This document shows positions 29,849 to 37,069 of a DNA stretch of 37,069 nt, in pieces; within the stretch, counting starts at the first letter, position 1, and each line of letters starts with the position of its first letter. Location of the stretch: positions 1 to 37,069 of the forward strand of contig JANNNE010000049.1 of the NCBI GenBank assembly GCA_031398385.1, written 5' to 3'. The notes beneath the pieces were generated by a model. It saw nothing but the letters and a program-made list of their open reading frames with translations, was not told the DNA's origin and did not search any database. Both the position numbers and the translations under genes were made by a program. The DNA is from Ideonella_A sp031398385 (GTDB taxonomy: Bacteria > Pseudomonadota > Gammaproteobacteria > Burkholderiales > Burkholderiaceae_C).

Positions 29849-31546
29849 TCACTCCTTGCTCGAACCGGACGACGACGGCAAGGCCTGCGTGCTGGTCACG
29901 CCGGCGGTCAGCCGGCCCAGGTCGCCGGCGTCCAGGCCGATCTCGCGCAGCAGCTGGTCGACCAGCGGGGCCTGGGCCCGGAAGCGCAGCGCCGAGTTGA
30001 CCATGCCGTCGGCGAAGCCGCCGCCGTTGTCGTCGCCGGTGCCGTTGCTGCGGCCACCGCCACCGCCCAGGCCGTCCACATGCAGGATCTTGATGCCTTC
30101 GATGCGCTCCATCGGACGCACCGACTCGCGGATGATGGCCTCTGCCTTGTCGACCAGCCGCAGCCGCAGCGCCGACGCCCGCGCCTCGGGTGTCAGCATG
30201 TTGTGCGCCTCGTTCATCCAGCGTTGCGCCTCAGCCTCGACCTCGGCGCGCAGCCGGGTCGCGATGCTGCGGATCTTGTCGGCATCGGCATCCGCCGTGG
30301 CCTGTGCGACCAGCGCCGCACCGCGGTCCTCGCTGGCCTGTCTTTCAGCCGCGGCGGCGCTGGTCAGCCGCAGCGCGTCGCGTTCTGCCGACTGGGCCGC
30401 GCTGATCAACTCGATCGCCTTCTTGCGTTCGGCCATCTCGACTTCGCGGGCGGTGAATACCTTCTCCTCGGCGGAGACCGCCAGCGCACGCGCCGTCTCG
30501 GCTTCGGCCTGGGCTTCGCTCTGCGCCTTGCTTTCGCGGGCGACCGCGATCGCGCGCTGCTGCTCGGCCAGTTCGAGCTGCTGGCGGCGCTCGATTTCGG
30601 CGCCCTGAATCGTGCGCTCCTTGCTGATCCGCTCCTGCTCCAGCGTCTGGTCGGAGCGGATGCGTGCCGCCTCGATGGTCTGGCGTGCGGTGATCTGCGC
30701 GCCTTCGGCCTCCTGCTCGCGCTGCGCCTTTTCGGTGGCCACCTCGGCGCGCTGGCGGGCGCGAGCGATCTCGACCTCGCGTTGCTGGGTCAGGCGGGCG
30801 AATTCGCTTTCGCGGTCGATGCCCAGGCTCAGCCGTTCGGCTTCCAGGTTCTTGTTGCGGATCGCGATCAGGGTGTCCTGCTCGACATCGTTGCGCTCCT
30901 TCTTGCGGTGTTCGATCTGCTCGGTCAGCCGGGTCAGGCCTTCGGCGTCGAAGGCGTTGCTGGGGTTGAAGAATTCCATGCCGGTCTGGTCGAGCTGGGT
31001 CAACGATGCGGCCTCGAGTTCGAGGCCGTTCTTGGTCAAGTCTTCGGCCACCGCCTCGCGCACCCGCCGCACGTAATGGCCGCGCTTCTCGTGCAGATCC
31101 TCCATCGTCATCTCGGCCGCCGCGGTGCGCAGCGCATCGACGAACTTGCCCTCGACCAGCTCCTTCAGCTGCGCCGGCTCCATCGTGCGCAGGCCCAGTG
31201 TCTGCGCCGCAGCCGCTACCGCGACCGGCGTTGCAGCGACCCGGACGTAGAACTCGGCGATTACGTCGACCCGCATCCGGTCTTTCGTGATCAGCGCCTT
31301 GTCACGCCCGCGAATCACCTCCAGGCGCAGCGTATTCATGTTGACCGGGATCACGTCGTGAACGATCGGCAACACGAACGCACCGCCATCGAGCACCACC
31401 TTCTGCCCACCCATGCCGGTGCGCACGAAGGCGCGCTCCTTGCTGCTGCGCAGGTACAGCCAATGCAGCAGCCAGACCGCCACCGCGACGACGATCGCGA
31501 CGACGATCAGGCCGAGAATGAAACTGCCGAACTCGGCGCCAGTCAT
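29849..31546 (-). CDS. Flotillin/SPFH-family membrane scaffold protein
   Basis: A 565-residue protein of the flotillin (YqiK) type. One N-terminal membrane helix (about 8-31, FILGLIVVAIVVAVAVWLLH) precedes the SPFH/band-7 domain (about 35-215: GGQKVVLDGGAFVLPIVHDV, then MRVDVIAEFYVRV and GLELEAASLTQLDQTGMEFF). Residues 235-460 are a long coiled coil rich in Glu, Ala, Gln and Arg (QREVEIARARQRAEVATEKA). A glycine-rich segment and a C-terminal flotillin helix follow. Such proteins oligomerise and organise membrane microdomains. YqiK genes normally sit next to an NfeD/YqiJ gene; here there is none, and the flotillin is placed between the TIM-barrel and SRPBCC genes. ATG 31546 has GGAG upstream. 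Confidence 0.92.
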   Translation of the reverse strand: MTGAEFGSFILGLIVVAIVVAVAVWLLHWLYLRSSKERAFVRTGMGGQKVVLDGGAFVLPIVHDVIPVNMNTLRLEVIRGRDKALITKDRMRVDVIAEFYVRVAATPVAVAAAAQTLGLRTMEPAQLKELVEGKFVDALRTAAAEMTMEDLHEKRGHYVRRVREAVAEDLTKNGLELEAASLTQLDQTGMEFFNPSNAFDAEGLTRLTEQIEHRKKERNDVEQDTLIAIRNKNLEAERLSLGIDRESEFARLTQQREVEIARARQRAEVATEKAQREQEAEGAQITARQTIEAARIRSDQTLEQERISKERTIQGAEIERRQQLELAEQQRAIAVARESKAQSEAQAEAETARALAVSAEEKVFTAREVEMAERKKAIELISAAQSAERDALRLTSAAAAERQASEDRGAALVAQATADADADKIRSIATRLRAEVEAEAQRWMNEAHNMLTPEARASALRLRLVDKAEAIIRESVRPMERIEGIKILHVDGLGGGGGRSNGTGDDNGGGFADGMVNSALRFRAQAPLVDQLLREIGLDAGDLGRLTAGVTSTQALPSSSGSSKE

Positions 31547-31615
31547 GCTGCGCTCCGCTGCGCGCGGCCATCCAGACGGTTCGAAGCTGCGTGGGGTGGC
31601 AGCGAACCGGTGTCG

Positions 31616-32479
31616 TCATGCGGATCCATGGTCGTCTCCTGAAGCTCGTGAGCGGGTGATCTGGGTGAAGCGCTTCGTGGTTTCGGTCAGCGCGGTTTCG
31701 GTCGGCAGCCGTTCCATCGAACTCGCGCCATAGAAGCCGGCAATCGCTGGGCAGTGGTCGAGGATGAAACGTGCGTCGTCCGGGGTCGCGATCGGACCGC
31801 CATGGCACAGCACGATGGTCTGCGGGTCGACCGCATGTGCCGCGGCGGCCCAGGCGTTGATCGGTCCCACGCAGTCGCTGAGCTGCAGCGCGGTCTCGGC
31901 GCCGATCGAGCCGCCGGTGGTCAGTCCCATGTGGCAGACCACGATGTCGGCACCGGCCTCGGTCATGTCGGCAGCGTTCTGCTCCGAAAATACGTATGGG
32001 CTGGTCAGCAGGTCCAGCGCACGGGCCGCGCGGATCAGATCGACCTCGAGCGCATAACTCATGCCGGTCTCTTCGAGGTTGGCTCGAAAGCTGCCGTCGA
32101 TCAGGCCGACACTCGGGAAATTCTGAATGCCGCTGAAGCCGAGGGCGATCAGGCGCCGCAGGAATTGATCGGTGATCATGAACGGGTCGGTGCCGTTGAC
32201 GCCGGCCAGCACCGGCGTGTGTTTCACCACCGGCAAGACCTCGTGGGCCATCTCGCAGACGATTTCGTTGGCATTGCCATAGGCCAGCAGGCCGGCGAGC
32301 GAGCCGCGTCCGGCCATCCGGTAGCGGCCCGAGTTGTAGATCACGATCAGGTCGATGCCGCCGGCCTCCTCGCATTTGGCCGACAGTCCGGTGCCGGCAC
32401 CACCGCCGATCAGCGGTCGACCGCTGGTGATCTTGTCGCGAAAGCGTTTCAGCAGGGTCTGGCGAGGGATGCGTGCCAT
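31616..32479 (-). CDS. Tm-1-type TIM-barrel protein (phosphoenolpyruvate hydrolase-like family)
   Basis: A 287-residue protein with a TIM-barrel pattern: GRPLIGGGAGTGLSAKCEEA, GIDLIVIYNSGRYRMAGRGS, LAGVNGTDPF, GFSGIQNFPSVGLIDGSFRA, GADIVVCHMGLTTGGSIGA and IAGFYGASSMERLPTE. This is the family annotated as phosphoenolpyruvate hydrolase-like and found as the C-terminal half of plant and fungal Tm-1-like proteins. Its natural partner, the UPF0261/Tm-1 domain, is the C-terminal part of the gene just upstream (23 bases away), so the two are probably subunits of one enzyme or complex. I start at ATG 32479, giving MARIPRQ; the longer frame would overlap the upstream gene. Despite the family name, the reaction is not established. 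Confidence 0.88.
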   Translation of the reverse strand: MARIPRQTLLKRFRDKITSGRPLIGGGAGTGLSAKCEEAGGIDLIVIYNSGRYRMAGRGSLAGLLAYGNANEIVCEMAHEVLPVVKHTPVLAGVNGTDPFMITDQFLRRLIALGFSGIQNFPSVGLIDGSFRANLEETGMSYALEVDLIRAARALDLLTSPYVFSEQNAADMTEAGADIVVCHMGLTTGGSIGAETALQLSDCVGPINAWAAAAHAVDPQTIVLCHGGPIATPDDARFILDHCPAIAGFYGASSMERLPTETALTETTKRFTQITRSRASGDDHGSA

Positions 32480-32502
32480 GGCGGAATTCGGGTTGGAGGA
32501 TG

Positions 32503-34752
32503 TCAGGCTCGGCGCGCGCCGGTCGGCACACGCAACACGTCGTGCCACGCGGCCACCAGTGCATCGGCAAAGGCGTCGTCGTTGATGTGGTGCGGCAGGC
32601 GCATCAGCTTGCGCTGGCTGCCGACGCGCAGGTGCTGCTCGATGGTGGCGAACAAAACACGGTCGGCCTCTGGATCGTGGAAGGGCTGGCCGGGCTTGTC
32701 GATCGCCGACACGCCGCCTTCGGGAAGCAGGAAGCGCACCGGCCCGTCCATCGCGTTGAGCTTGGCAGCGATGAATTCACCGATCGCGCGGTTCTCGTCG
32801 ATGCTGGTCCGCATCAGTGTCACGGTCGGGTTGTGGCGATACAGGCGGCGCGCCTTGAAGCGTTCCGGCACGCTGTCCCAGGCGCCGAAATTGGCCATGT
32901 CGAGCGCGCCGCAGCTGCCGACATACGGCAGGCCGCTGCGTGCGAATACATCCAGCCGGGTCGCGCCGGCCGACAAGGTTCCGCCGGCGATTTCGTCGGC
33001 GATCTCGGTCGTCGAGACATCGATCACGCCGGCCAGCAGACCGGAGTCGGCGAGTTTTTCCATGCTTTGCCCGCCGACCCCGGTGGCATGGAAGACCAGG
33101 CAGTCGAAATCGTCCTGCAGGCGCTTCGTGACGGCCTGCACACACGGCGTCGTGACGCCGAACATCGTCAGACCGATCGCCGGCTTGGTGGTCGGGCTGG
33201 CGGCCACCGGGTGCATCAGCATACCGGCCAATGCGTGTGCGGCATTGGCCAGAACCTTCTCGCTGATCCGGTTGATGCCCTGCACATCGGTGACCGAATA
33301 CATCATGCAAATGTCGCTCGGACCGACGTACGGCCGAACATCGCCGCTGGCCATCGTGCTGACCATCACCTTCGGCACGCCGATCGCCAGCGCACGCATC
33401 GCCGGCGTCGCCAGCGAGGTGCCGCCCGAGCCGCCGGCCGACATCAGCCCGCCGATGTCACGCCGCGTGCCGACAAAGATCTCGAAGGCCAGCGCCATCG
33501 CCGCCACGGCTTCACCGCGGTCGCCGTTGAAGACTGCCGCCTCGCCGCGGGGATGGTGGCGCGCCACTTCACGCGGATGGATGCTGGCCGGCGACGGCTT
33601 GCCGCTGGTCGACAGGTCGACCGTCACCACGCGCAGGCCGAGCTTCTCGAGGCACTGGCGCAGGAAGAACAGTTCACGCGCCTTGGTGTCGAAGGTACCG
33701 GCGACATAGGCGGCACGGCCGCTGCTCGCGGCAACCGGAAATGCGAGTACCTGAGCACCGATGTCCGACGGGCGCTGGGGTGAGGGGGGTGGCTGGCTGT
33801 CGGCTGTCGGCGTGCTGCGTGGGCGGTCACCGACCGGCCCCGACGCGTCGGCGGCGTTCCAGCGGGTGTAGCCGCGCACGGTGCGCGAGCTGCGGTCGTC
33901 GAGCGACGGCGCGCCCTCGGCATGGGCGCGCTGCACGGTGTAGACCTGAACCATCGCGTCGTCATTGGGCACTGCGGCCACCGGCTGCTCGTCGGGCTCG
34001 ATCTCGTCGTGGTGTCCGCCGCTGCGAACGCCGAGCAGGCGTTCCTGCAGTTCACGATCAGCCGCCAGCTGGGCGGCAGGCATCTGCTGGGTGATTCGGC
34101 CATTCACCATCACGCCGATGTGATCGGCCAGATCGAGCGCGACCCCCAGGTTCTGCTCGATCAGCAGGATCGCGATGTGGCTTTCCGCCGCCAGCACCCG
34201 CAACGACTCGACCACATGACCGACGATCACCGGCGCCAGGCCTTCGGTCGGTTCATCCATCACCAGCAGGCGCGGTTCGAGCAGCAAGGCGCGGCCGATT
34301 GCCAGCATCTGCTGTTCGCCGCCTGACAGCTGGCCGCCGCCGTTGCCCTTGCGCTCGGCCAGACGCGGGAACATCGTGTAGACGCGATCGACGTCGCGCT
34401 TGTTGCGCGCCACCAGCCGCAGTGTTTCGTCGACGGTCAGGCTGGGCCAGACCCGCCGGCCTTGCGGCACGTAGGCGACGCCGCGCTGCGTGATGCGGTT
34501 CGCATCGAGGCCGAGAATTTCCTCGCCGGCCAGCCGGATGCTGCCGGTTGCCCGCACCAGTCCGGTGATTGCATTGCACAGCGTGGTCTTGCCCATGCCG
34601 TTACGCCCGACGATGCCCTGCACCCCGCTGCCCAGGCTCAGGCTGACGCTCTGCAATGCGTGAGCTCGCCCGTAATAAACGTCGAGGCCTTCGATGACGA
34701 GCAGCGGCGCCTTGTCCGGCGTGCTGGTCTCGCGCTTGTTCCACCAGCTCAT
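32503..34752 (-). CDS. LivF-type ABC ATPase fused to a Tm-1-like (UPF0261) domain
   Basis: A 749-residue fusion. Residues 15-243 are a LivF ATPase: Walker A GRNGMGKTT (49-57), Q-loop in YVPQGRRVWP, signature LSGGEQQ (142-148), Walker B LLVMDEP (162-168) and ILLIEQNLGVAL. Residues 244-345 are a low-complexity Pro/Asp/Ser-rich linker. From 347 the UPF0261/Tm-1-like fold begins with AAYVAGTFDTKARELFFL, then GLMSAGGSGGTSLATPAMRA, KVMVSTMASGDVRPYVG, MTMFG-like IGLTMFGVTTPC, FHATGVGGQSMEKL and PYVGSCGALDMANFG. LivF proteins alone are about 235 residues and Tm-1-like proteins about 400. The start overlaps livG in ATGA. The fusion places a soluble, ATP-binding enzyme-like domain directly on an importer's ATPase. 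Function of the Tm-1 half is unknown. Confidence 0.93.
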   Translation of the reverse strand: MSWWNKRETSTPDKAPLLVIEGLDVYYGRAHALQSVSLSLGSGVQGIVGRNGMGKTTLCNAITGLVRATGSIRLAGEEILGLDANRITQRGVAYVPQGRRVWPSLTVDETLRLVARNKRDVDRVYTMFPRLAERKGNGGGQLSGGEQQMLAIGRALLLEPRLLVMDEPTEGLAPVIVGHVVESLRVLAAESHIAILLIEQNLGVALDLADHIGVMVNGRITQQMPAAQLAADRELQERLLGVRSGGHHDEIEPDEQPVAAVPNDDAMVQVYTVQRAHAEGAPSLDDRSSRTVRGYTRWNAADASGPVGDRPRSTPTADSQPPPSPQRPSDIGAQVLAFPVAASSGRAAYVAGTFDTKARELFFLRQCLEKLGLRVVTVDLSTSGKPSPASIHPREVARHHPRGEAAVFNGDRGEAVAAMALAFEIFVGTRRDIGGLMSAGGSGGTSLATPAMRALAIGVPKVMVSTMASGDVRPYVGPSDICMMYSVTDVQGINRISEKVLANAAHALAGMLMHPVAASPTTKPAIGLTMFGVTTPCVQAVTKRLQDDFDCLVFHATGVGGQSMEKLADSGLLAGVIDVSTTEIADEIAGGTLSAGATRLDVFARSGLPYVGSCGALDMANFGAWDSVPERFKARRLYRHNPTVTLMRTSIDENRAIGEFIAAKLNAMDGPVRFLLPEGGVSAIDKPGQPFHDPEADRVLFATIEQHLRVGSQRKLMRLPHHINDDAFADALVAAWHDVLRVPTGARRA

Positions 34753-35573
34753 GCCTTGGACCCCATGTAGATGGCCTGCACCTGCGCGTCGTTCTCGATC
34801 TCGTCGGGTGTGCCGTGGCGCAGCACCTGGCCGTCGTGCATCACGGTGACCCGCTCGACCACCCGCAGTGCAATGTCGAGGTCGTGTTCGATCAGCACGA
34901 AACTCATGTGCGCCGGCAAGCCGCGCAACAGCGCGACCAGTTCACGGCGCTCGGCCGGCGACAGGCCGGCCGCCGGTTCATCGAACAGGATCAGCCGCGG
35001 CGCGCCGGCCAGCGCCATGCCGATCTCGAGCTGCCGCTGCTGGCCGTGCGCCAGGTTGCCGACCAGCTCATCGCGCAGGTGATCCAGCCGCACGCGGTGC
35101 AGGATGTCATCGGTGGCGAGTTGCGATGGATGGTCGGCCCCGGCGCGCCAGAAGCTGAAGCGGCTGTTGCCGACGCCGCGCACGGCCAGGAACAGGTTGT
35201 CGCGCACGCTCAGGTCCTTGAACAGCAGCGACGATTGATAGGTGCGCCGCAGCCCTTTGCGGATGCGTTCGTAGGGCTGCAGCGCGGTGATGTCTTCGCC
35301 GAAGAACAGGATGCGGCCGGCGGTCGGCGGGAAGTCGCCGGTGATGGTGTTGAACAGCGTGGTCTTGCCGGCGCCGTTCGATCCCAGCACCGCGTATTTC
35401 TGCCCGGCGGCGACGTTCAGCGAGACGGCGTCGACGGCGCGCAGCGCACCGAATGCGCGCGTCACACCTTCGAGCACCAGCGCGTCGCCGGACAACAGCG
35501 GCTTGCGTTCGGCAGCTGCCGAGACGCGCGGCGTTGCCGCGCGCCGGATCGCAAGATTGCCGATCGAGGCCAA
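34749..35573 (-). CDS. livG: LivG-type branched-chain amino acid ABC transporter ATPase
   Basis: A 274-residue cytoplasmic ATPase. Walker A is GSNGAGKTT, the Q-loop is in LRRTYQSSLLFKDL, and Walker B is RLILFDEPAAGLSPAERREL; the ABC signature is atypical, NLAHGQQRQLEIGMAL in place of LSxGQ, as in many LivG proteins. It ends IENDAQVQAIYMGSKA, the standard LivG tail. The N-terminus up to KPLLSGDALVLEG is an extension of about 30 residues. The start given is TTG 35573, with poor support; a shorter form starting further in is possible. The gene overlaps the livF fusion by four bases and lies 33 bases after livK, so all are one operon. Confidence 0.9.
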   Translation of the reverse strand: MASIGNLAIRRAATPRVSAAAERKPLLSGDALVLEGVTRAFGALRAVDAVSLNVAAGQKYAVLGSNGAGKTTLFNTITGDFPPTAGRILFFGEDITALQPYERIRKGLRRTYQSSLLFKDLSVRDNLFLAVRGVGNSRFSFWRAGADHPSQLATDDILHRVRLDHLRDELVGNLAHGQQRQLEIGMALAGAPRLILFDEPAAGLSPAERRELVALLRGLPAHMSFVLIEHDLDIALRVVERVTVMHDGQVLRHGTPDEIENDAQVQAIYMGSKA

Positions 35574-35606
35574 GGCGGGTTCAGTCCGTCTCGTGAGGCT
35601 GCCGAA

Positions 35607-36866
35607 TCAGGACGGGCATGCCGGCACGTCGCGGCTGCCCATCTGGAACTCTTCCTTCTTCATGCCCAGCAACTGGTCGACGTTGTCGACCTTGCGGGTC
35701 ACCTTGGTCGACAGGTTGCCTTGTGCATCCTTGACCACTTCGGTAACGAAGGTGGTGCCGATGGCCTGGCGGTTGGCGTCGAGTCGCACATCGCCGGTCG
35801 GCGTCTTCAGCACCATCTTCGACAAGGCCTCGCGGTATTTGGCCTGGCCGCCGCTCAAGTCGCCGTTGACCGCGGCGAGTCCGTCGAGCGCTGCCTTCAT
35901 GTTGACGTAGTAGACGAATGCAAACAGGCTCGGGCTCGGGAAGCCGCCGGCCGATACCGGATAGGTCTTCTGATAGTCGGCGACGAAGGCTTTCCAGTCG
36001 GCGCCATCGAAGCTGTCGGCCACCGGCCCGGCCGAAATCGTGCCAACCAGCGACTCGCGGCGTTTGCCCTTGTAGTTCAACACGTCCTGGCTGACCGTGA
36101 TGCTGCCGCCCATCATCGGCTTGTCGCCGCCGGAATTTTCATACTGGGTCAGAAAATTGACCGCATCGGCGCCACCCAGCACAACCAGCAGGGCGTCGAC
36201 ATCTTTCGGAATCTTCGCGATCACCGACGAATAGTCCTTGCCGCCCAGCGGTACCCAGGCCTTCTCGGGAACCTTGCCGCCGAGCTTGCAATATTCAGCC
36301 ATGAAGCCCTGCACCTGGCTGTACGGGAAGGCGTAGTCCTCGGCGATGATCATCGTGCGCTTGTAGCCCTTGTCGATCGCCGCCTTGCCGAGACCGACCA
36401 TCCACTGCGCGCCCTCGGTGTTGAAGCGGAAGAAATTGGGGCTCGGATTGACCAGCGTGGTGGCCTGCGCGCCGGAGCCGCCGTTGATGAAGGTCACCTG
36501 CGGCTGCGAGCGTGAATAGTCCTTCACCGCAATGCCTTCGCCGCCCGACAGCGGGCCGACCATGATGTCGACCTTGTCCTGCTCAACCAGCTTGCGGGTC
36601 GCGTTGACCGCGACATCGGGCTTGGCATCCGAGCTCGCCTTGATGATCTCGATCTTGCGTCCGGCGACCACGCCGCCGCGTTGCTTGACCGCCAGCTCGG
36701 CGCCGCGCATGCCGTCGGCCCCGCCGGCCGCGAAGGGCCCTTCGAGGGTCGCCAGGAGGCCGATCTTGACCGGCTGACCCTGCGCCCACGCGGCGCCGCA
36801 CAGTGCCGTCGCCGCGGCGGCGCCCAGGATGGAACGTACCCAGATTTGCTTCGTCGTCACTTTCAC
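35607..36866 (-). CDS. livK: LivK-type periplasmic substrate-binding protein
   Basis: A 419-residue exported receptor of the Leu/Ile/Val-binding (type 1 periplasmic-binding) family. The signal peptide is MKVTTKQIWVRSILGAAAAT followed by ALCGAAWA, with cleavage after AWA. The mature part starts PVKIGLLATLEGPFAAGGAD, then MRGAELAVKQRGGVVAGRKI and DIMVGPLSGGEGIAVKDYSR, the first lobe; MIIAEDYAFPYSQVQGFMAE is the second-lobe start. Start GTG 36866 has AGGAGA seven bases upstream and overlaps the livM stop in GTGA. Most characterised receptors of this group bind hydrophobic amino acids, aromatics or short carboxylic acids; the pocket cannot be assigned here. Confidence 0.92.
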   Translation of the reverse strand: MKVTTKQIWVRSILGAAAATALCGAAWAQGQPVKIGLLATLEGPFAAGGADGMRGAELAVKQRGGVVAGRKIEIIKASSDAKPDVAVNATRKLVEQDKVDIMVGPLSGGEGIAVKDYSRSQPQVTFINGGSGAQATTLVNPSPNFFRFNTEGAQWMVGLGKAAIDKGYKRTMIIAEDYAFPYSQVQGFMAEYCKLGGKVPEKAWVPLGGKDYSSVIAKIPKDVDALLVVLGGADAVNFLTQYENSGGDKPMMGGSITVSQDVLNYKGKRRESLVGTISAGPVADSFDGADWKAFVADYQKTYPVSAGGFPSPSLFAFVYYVNMKAALDGLAAVNGDLSGGQAKYREALSKMVLKTPTGDVRLDANRQAIGTTFVTEVVKDAQGNLSTKVTRKVDNVDQLLGMKKEEFQMGSRDVPACPS

Positions 36867-37069
36867 GGTTGTCTCCTATGGTTGGATGGATTGGCCCGGC
36901 CCGATCCGAAGCGAAACCGAAGCTTCGCCCACAGTCCGAGCAGGCCGTCGGGGGAAAACAGCACGATGGCGAGGAATACGACGCCGATCACGAGGTTGAA
37001 TCGGTCACGATCGATGACATCGATCGCGAAGGTCTGCAGCAGGATGAAGACGATGGCGCCGAGGAAGGC
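36863..37069 (-). CDS. livM: LivM-type ABC permease, C-terminal fragment
   Basis: An open frame enters from the right edge on the minus strand and stops at 36863-36865. Its 68 residues include AFLGAIVFILLQTFAIDVID, then FNLVIGVVFLAIVLFSPDGL and LGLWAKLRFRFG: the last two membrane helices and the SPDGLLGL motif that end LivM permeases. The stop overlaps the livK GTG (GTGA), so this is the upstream gene of the same operon. livH is expected further upstream, outside the window. Confidence 0.88.
   Translation of the reverse strand, partial: AFLGAIVFILLQTFAIDVIDRDRFNLVIGVVFLAIVLFSPDGLLGLWAKLRFRFGSGRANPSNHRRQP

Noticed and set aside
1..37069. CRISPR arrays, tRNA or rRNA genes, intact insertion sequences, prophage or defence-system genes
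   Set aside because: No regularly spaced repeats, cloverleaf-like sequences, transposase, integrase or recognised defence genes were seen on either strand.

Overview
The window is 37 kb of high-GC (roughly two-thirds G+C), densely coded proteobacterial chromosome. The gene set fits a free-living heterotrophic beta- or gammaproteobacterium: B12-dependent ribonucleotide reductase, zinc-finger thioredoxin 2, a LexA-type SOS box, branched-chain-amino-acid-type ABC import, TRAP permease remnants and acyl-CoA metabolism. Two copies of a REP-like element (TGTAGGAGCGGCTTCAGCCGC type) resemble those of Xanthomonadales and Pseudomonas and lean towards Gammaproteobacteria, but no rRNA or other marker settles the lineage. 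No tRNA, rRNA, CRISPR array or intact mobile element was seen.

Layout. 1-4.5 kb: the end of an unassigned gene, an acyl-CoA thioesterase, a small unknown protein, a damaged methyltransferase running into a convergent hemerythrin gene, a decayed TRAP permease fragment, a REP element and an MFS transporter. 4.6-11.1 kb (minus strand): a secreted SGNH-type hydrolase, NrdJ, TrxC and an EamA exporter. 11.2-17.5 kb (plus strand): a tightly overlapping DNA-repair operon (radical SAM repair protein, DUF4130-UdgX, DEXH helicase, PdeM nuclease) behind a good LexA box. 17.5-18.7 kb: a two-gene chromate transporter. 18.7-19.7 kb: a REP element and a class II aldolase. 19.9-23.9 kb (minus strand): a TetR-controlled, B12-dependent acyl-CoA mutase operon whose MeaB chaperone is fused to a PaaI-like thioesterase. 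24-27.4 kb: a TRAP DctM remnant, a metallophosphoesterase gene broken by two frameshifts, and an IclR regulator. 27.4-37.1 kb (minus strand): a long co-directional run of livM, livK, livG, a livF fused to a Tm-1-like (UPF0261) domain, a Tm-1-type TIM-barrel protein, flotillin, two SRPBCC proteins (one fused to a quinone oxidoreductase) and a VOC protein.

Three modules stand out. First, the repair operon carries the helicase and nuclease usually called ligase-associated, but the ligase and exonuclease are absent and radical SAM plus UdgX occupy the upstream positions. Second, the acyl-CoA mutase lacks the substrate-specificity residues of methylmalonyl-, isobutyryl- and 2-hydroxyisobutyryl-CoA mutases, and its operon encodes a GTPase-thioesterase fusion. 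Third, the Liv ABC importer is physically fused to a Tm-1-like domain and followed by the matching TIM-barrel partner and membrane/lipid-type proteins; this is the best candidate for an undescribed system.

Several genes are damaged by single-base frameshifts, one in a C run. These may be true pseudogenes or consensus errors in the assembly; the sequence alone cannot say which.
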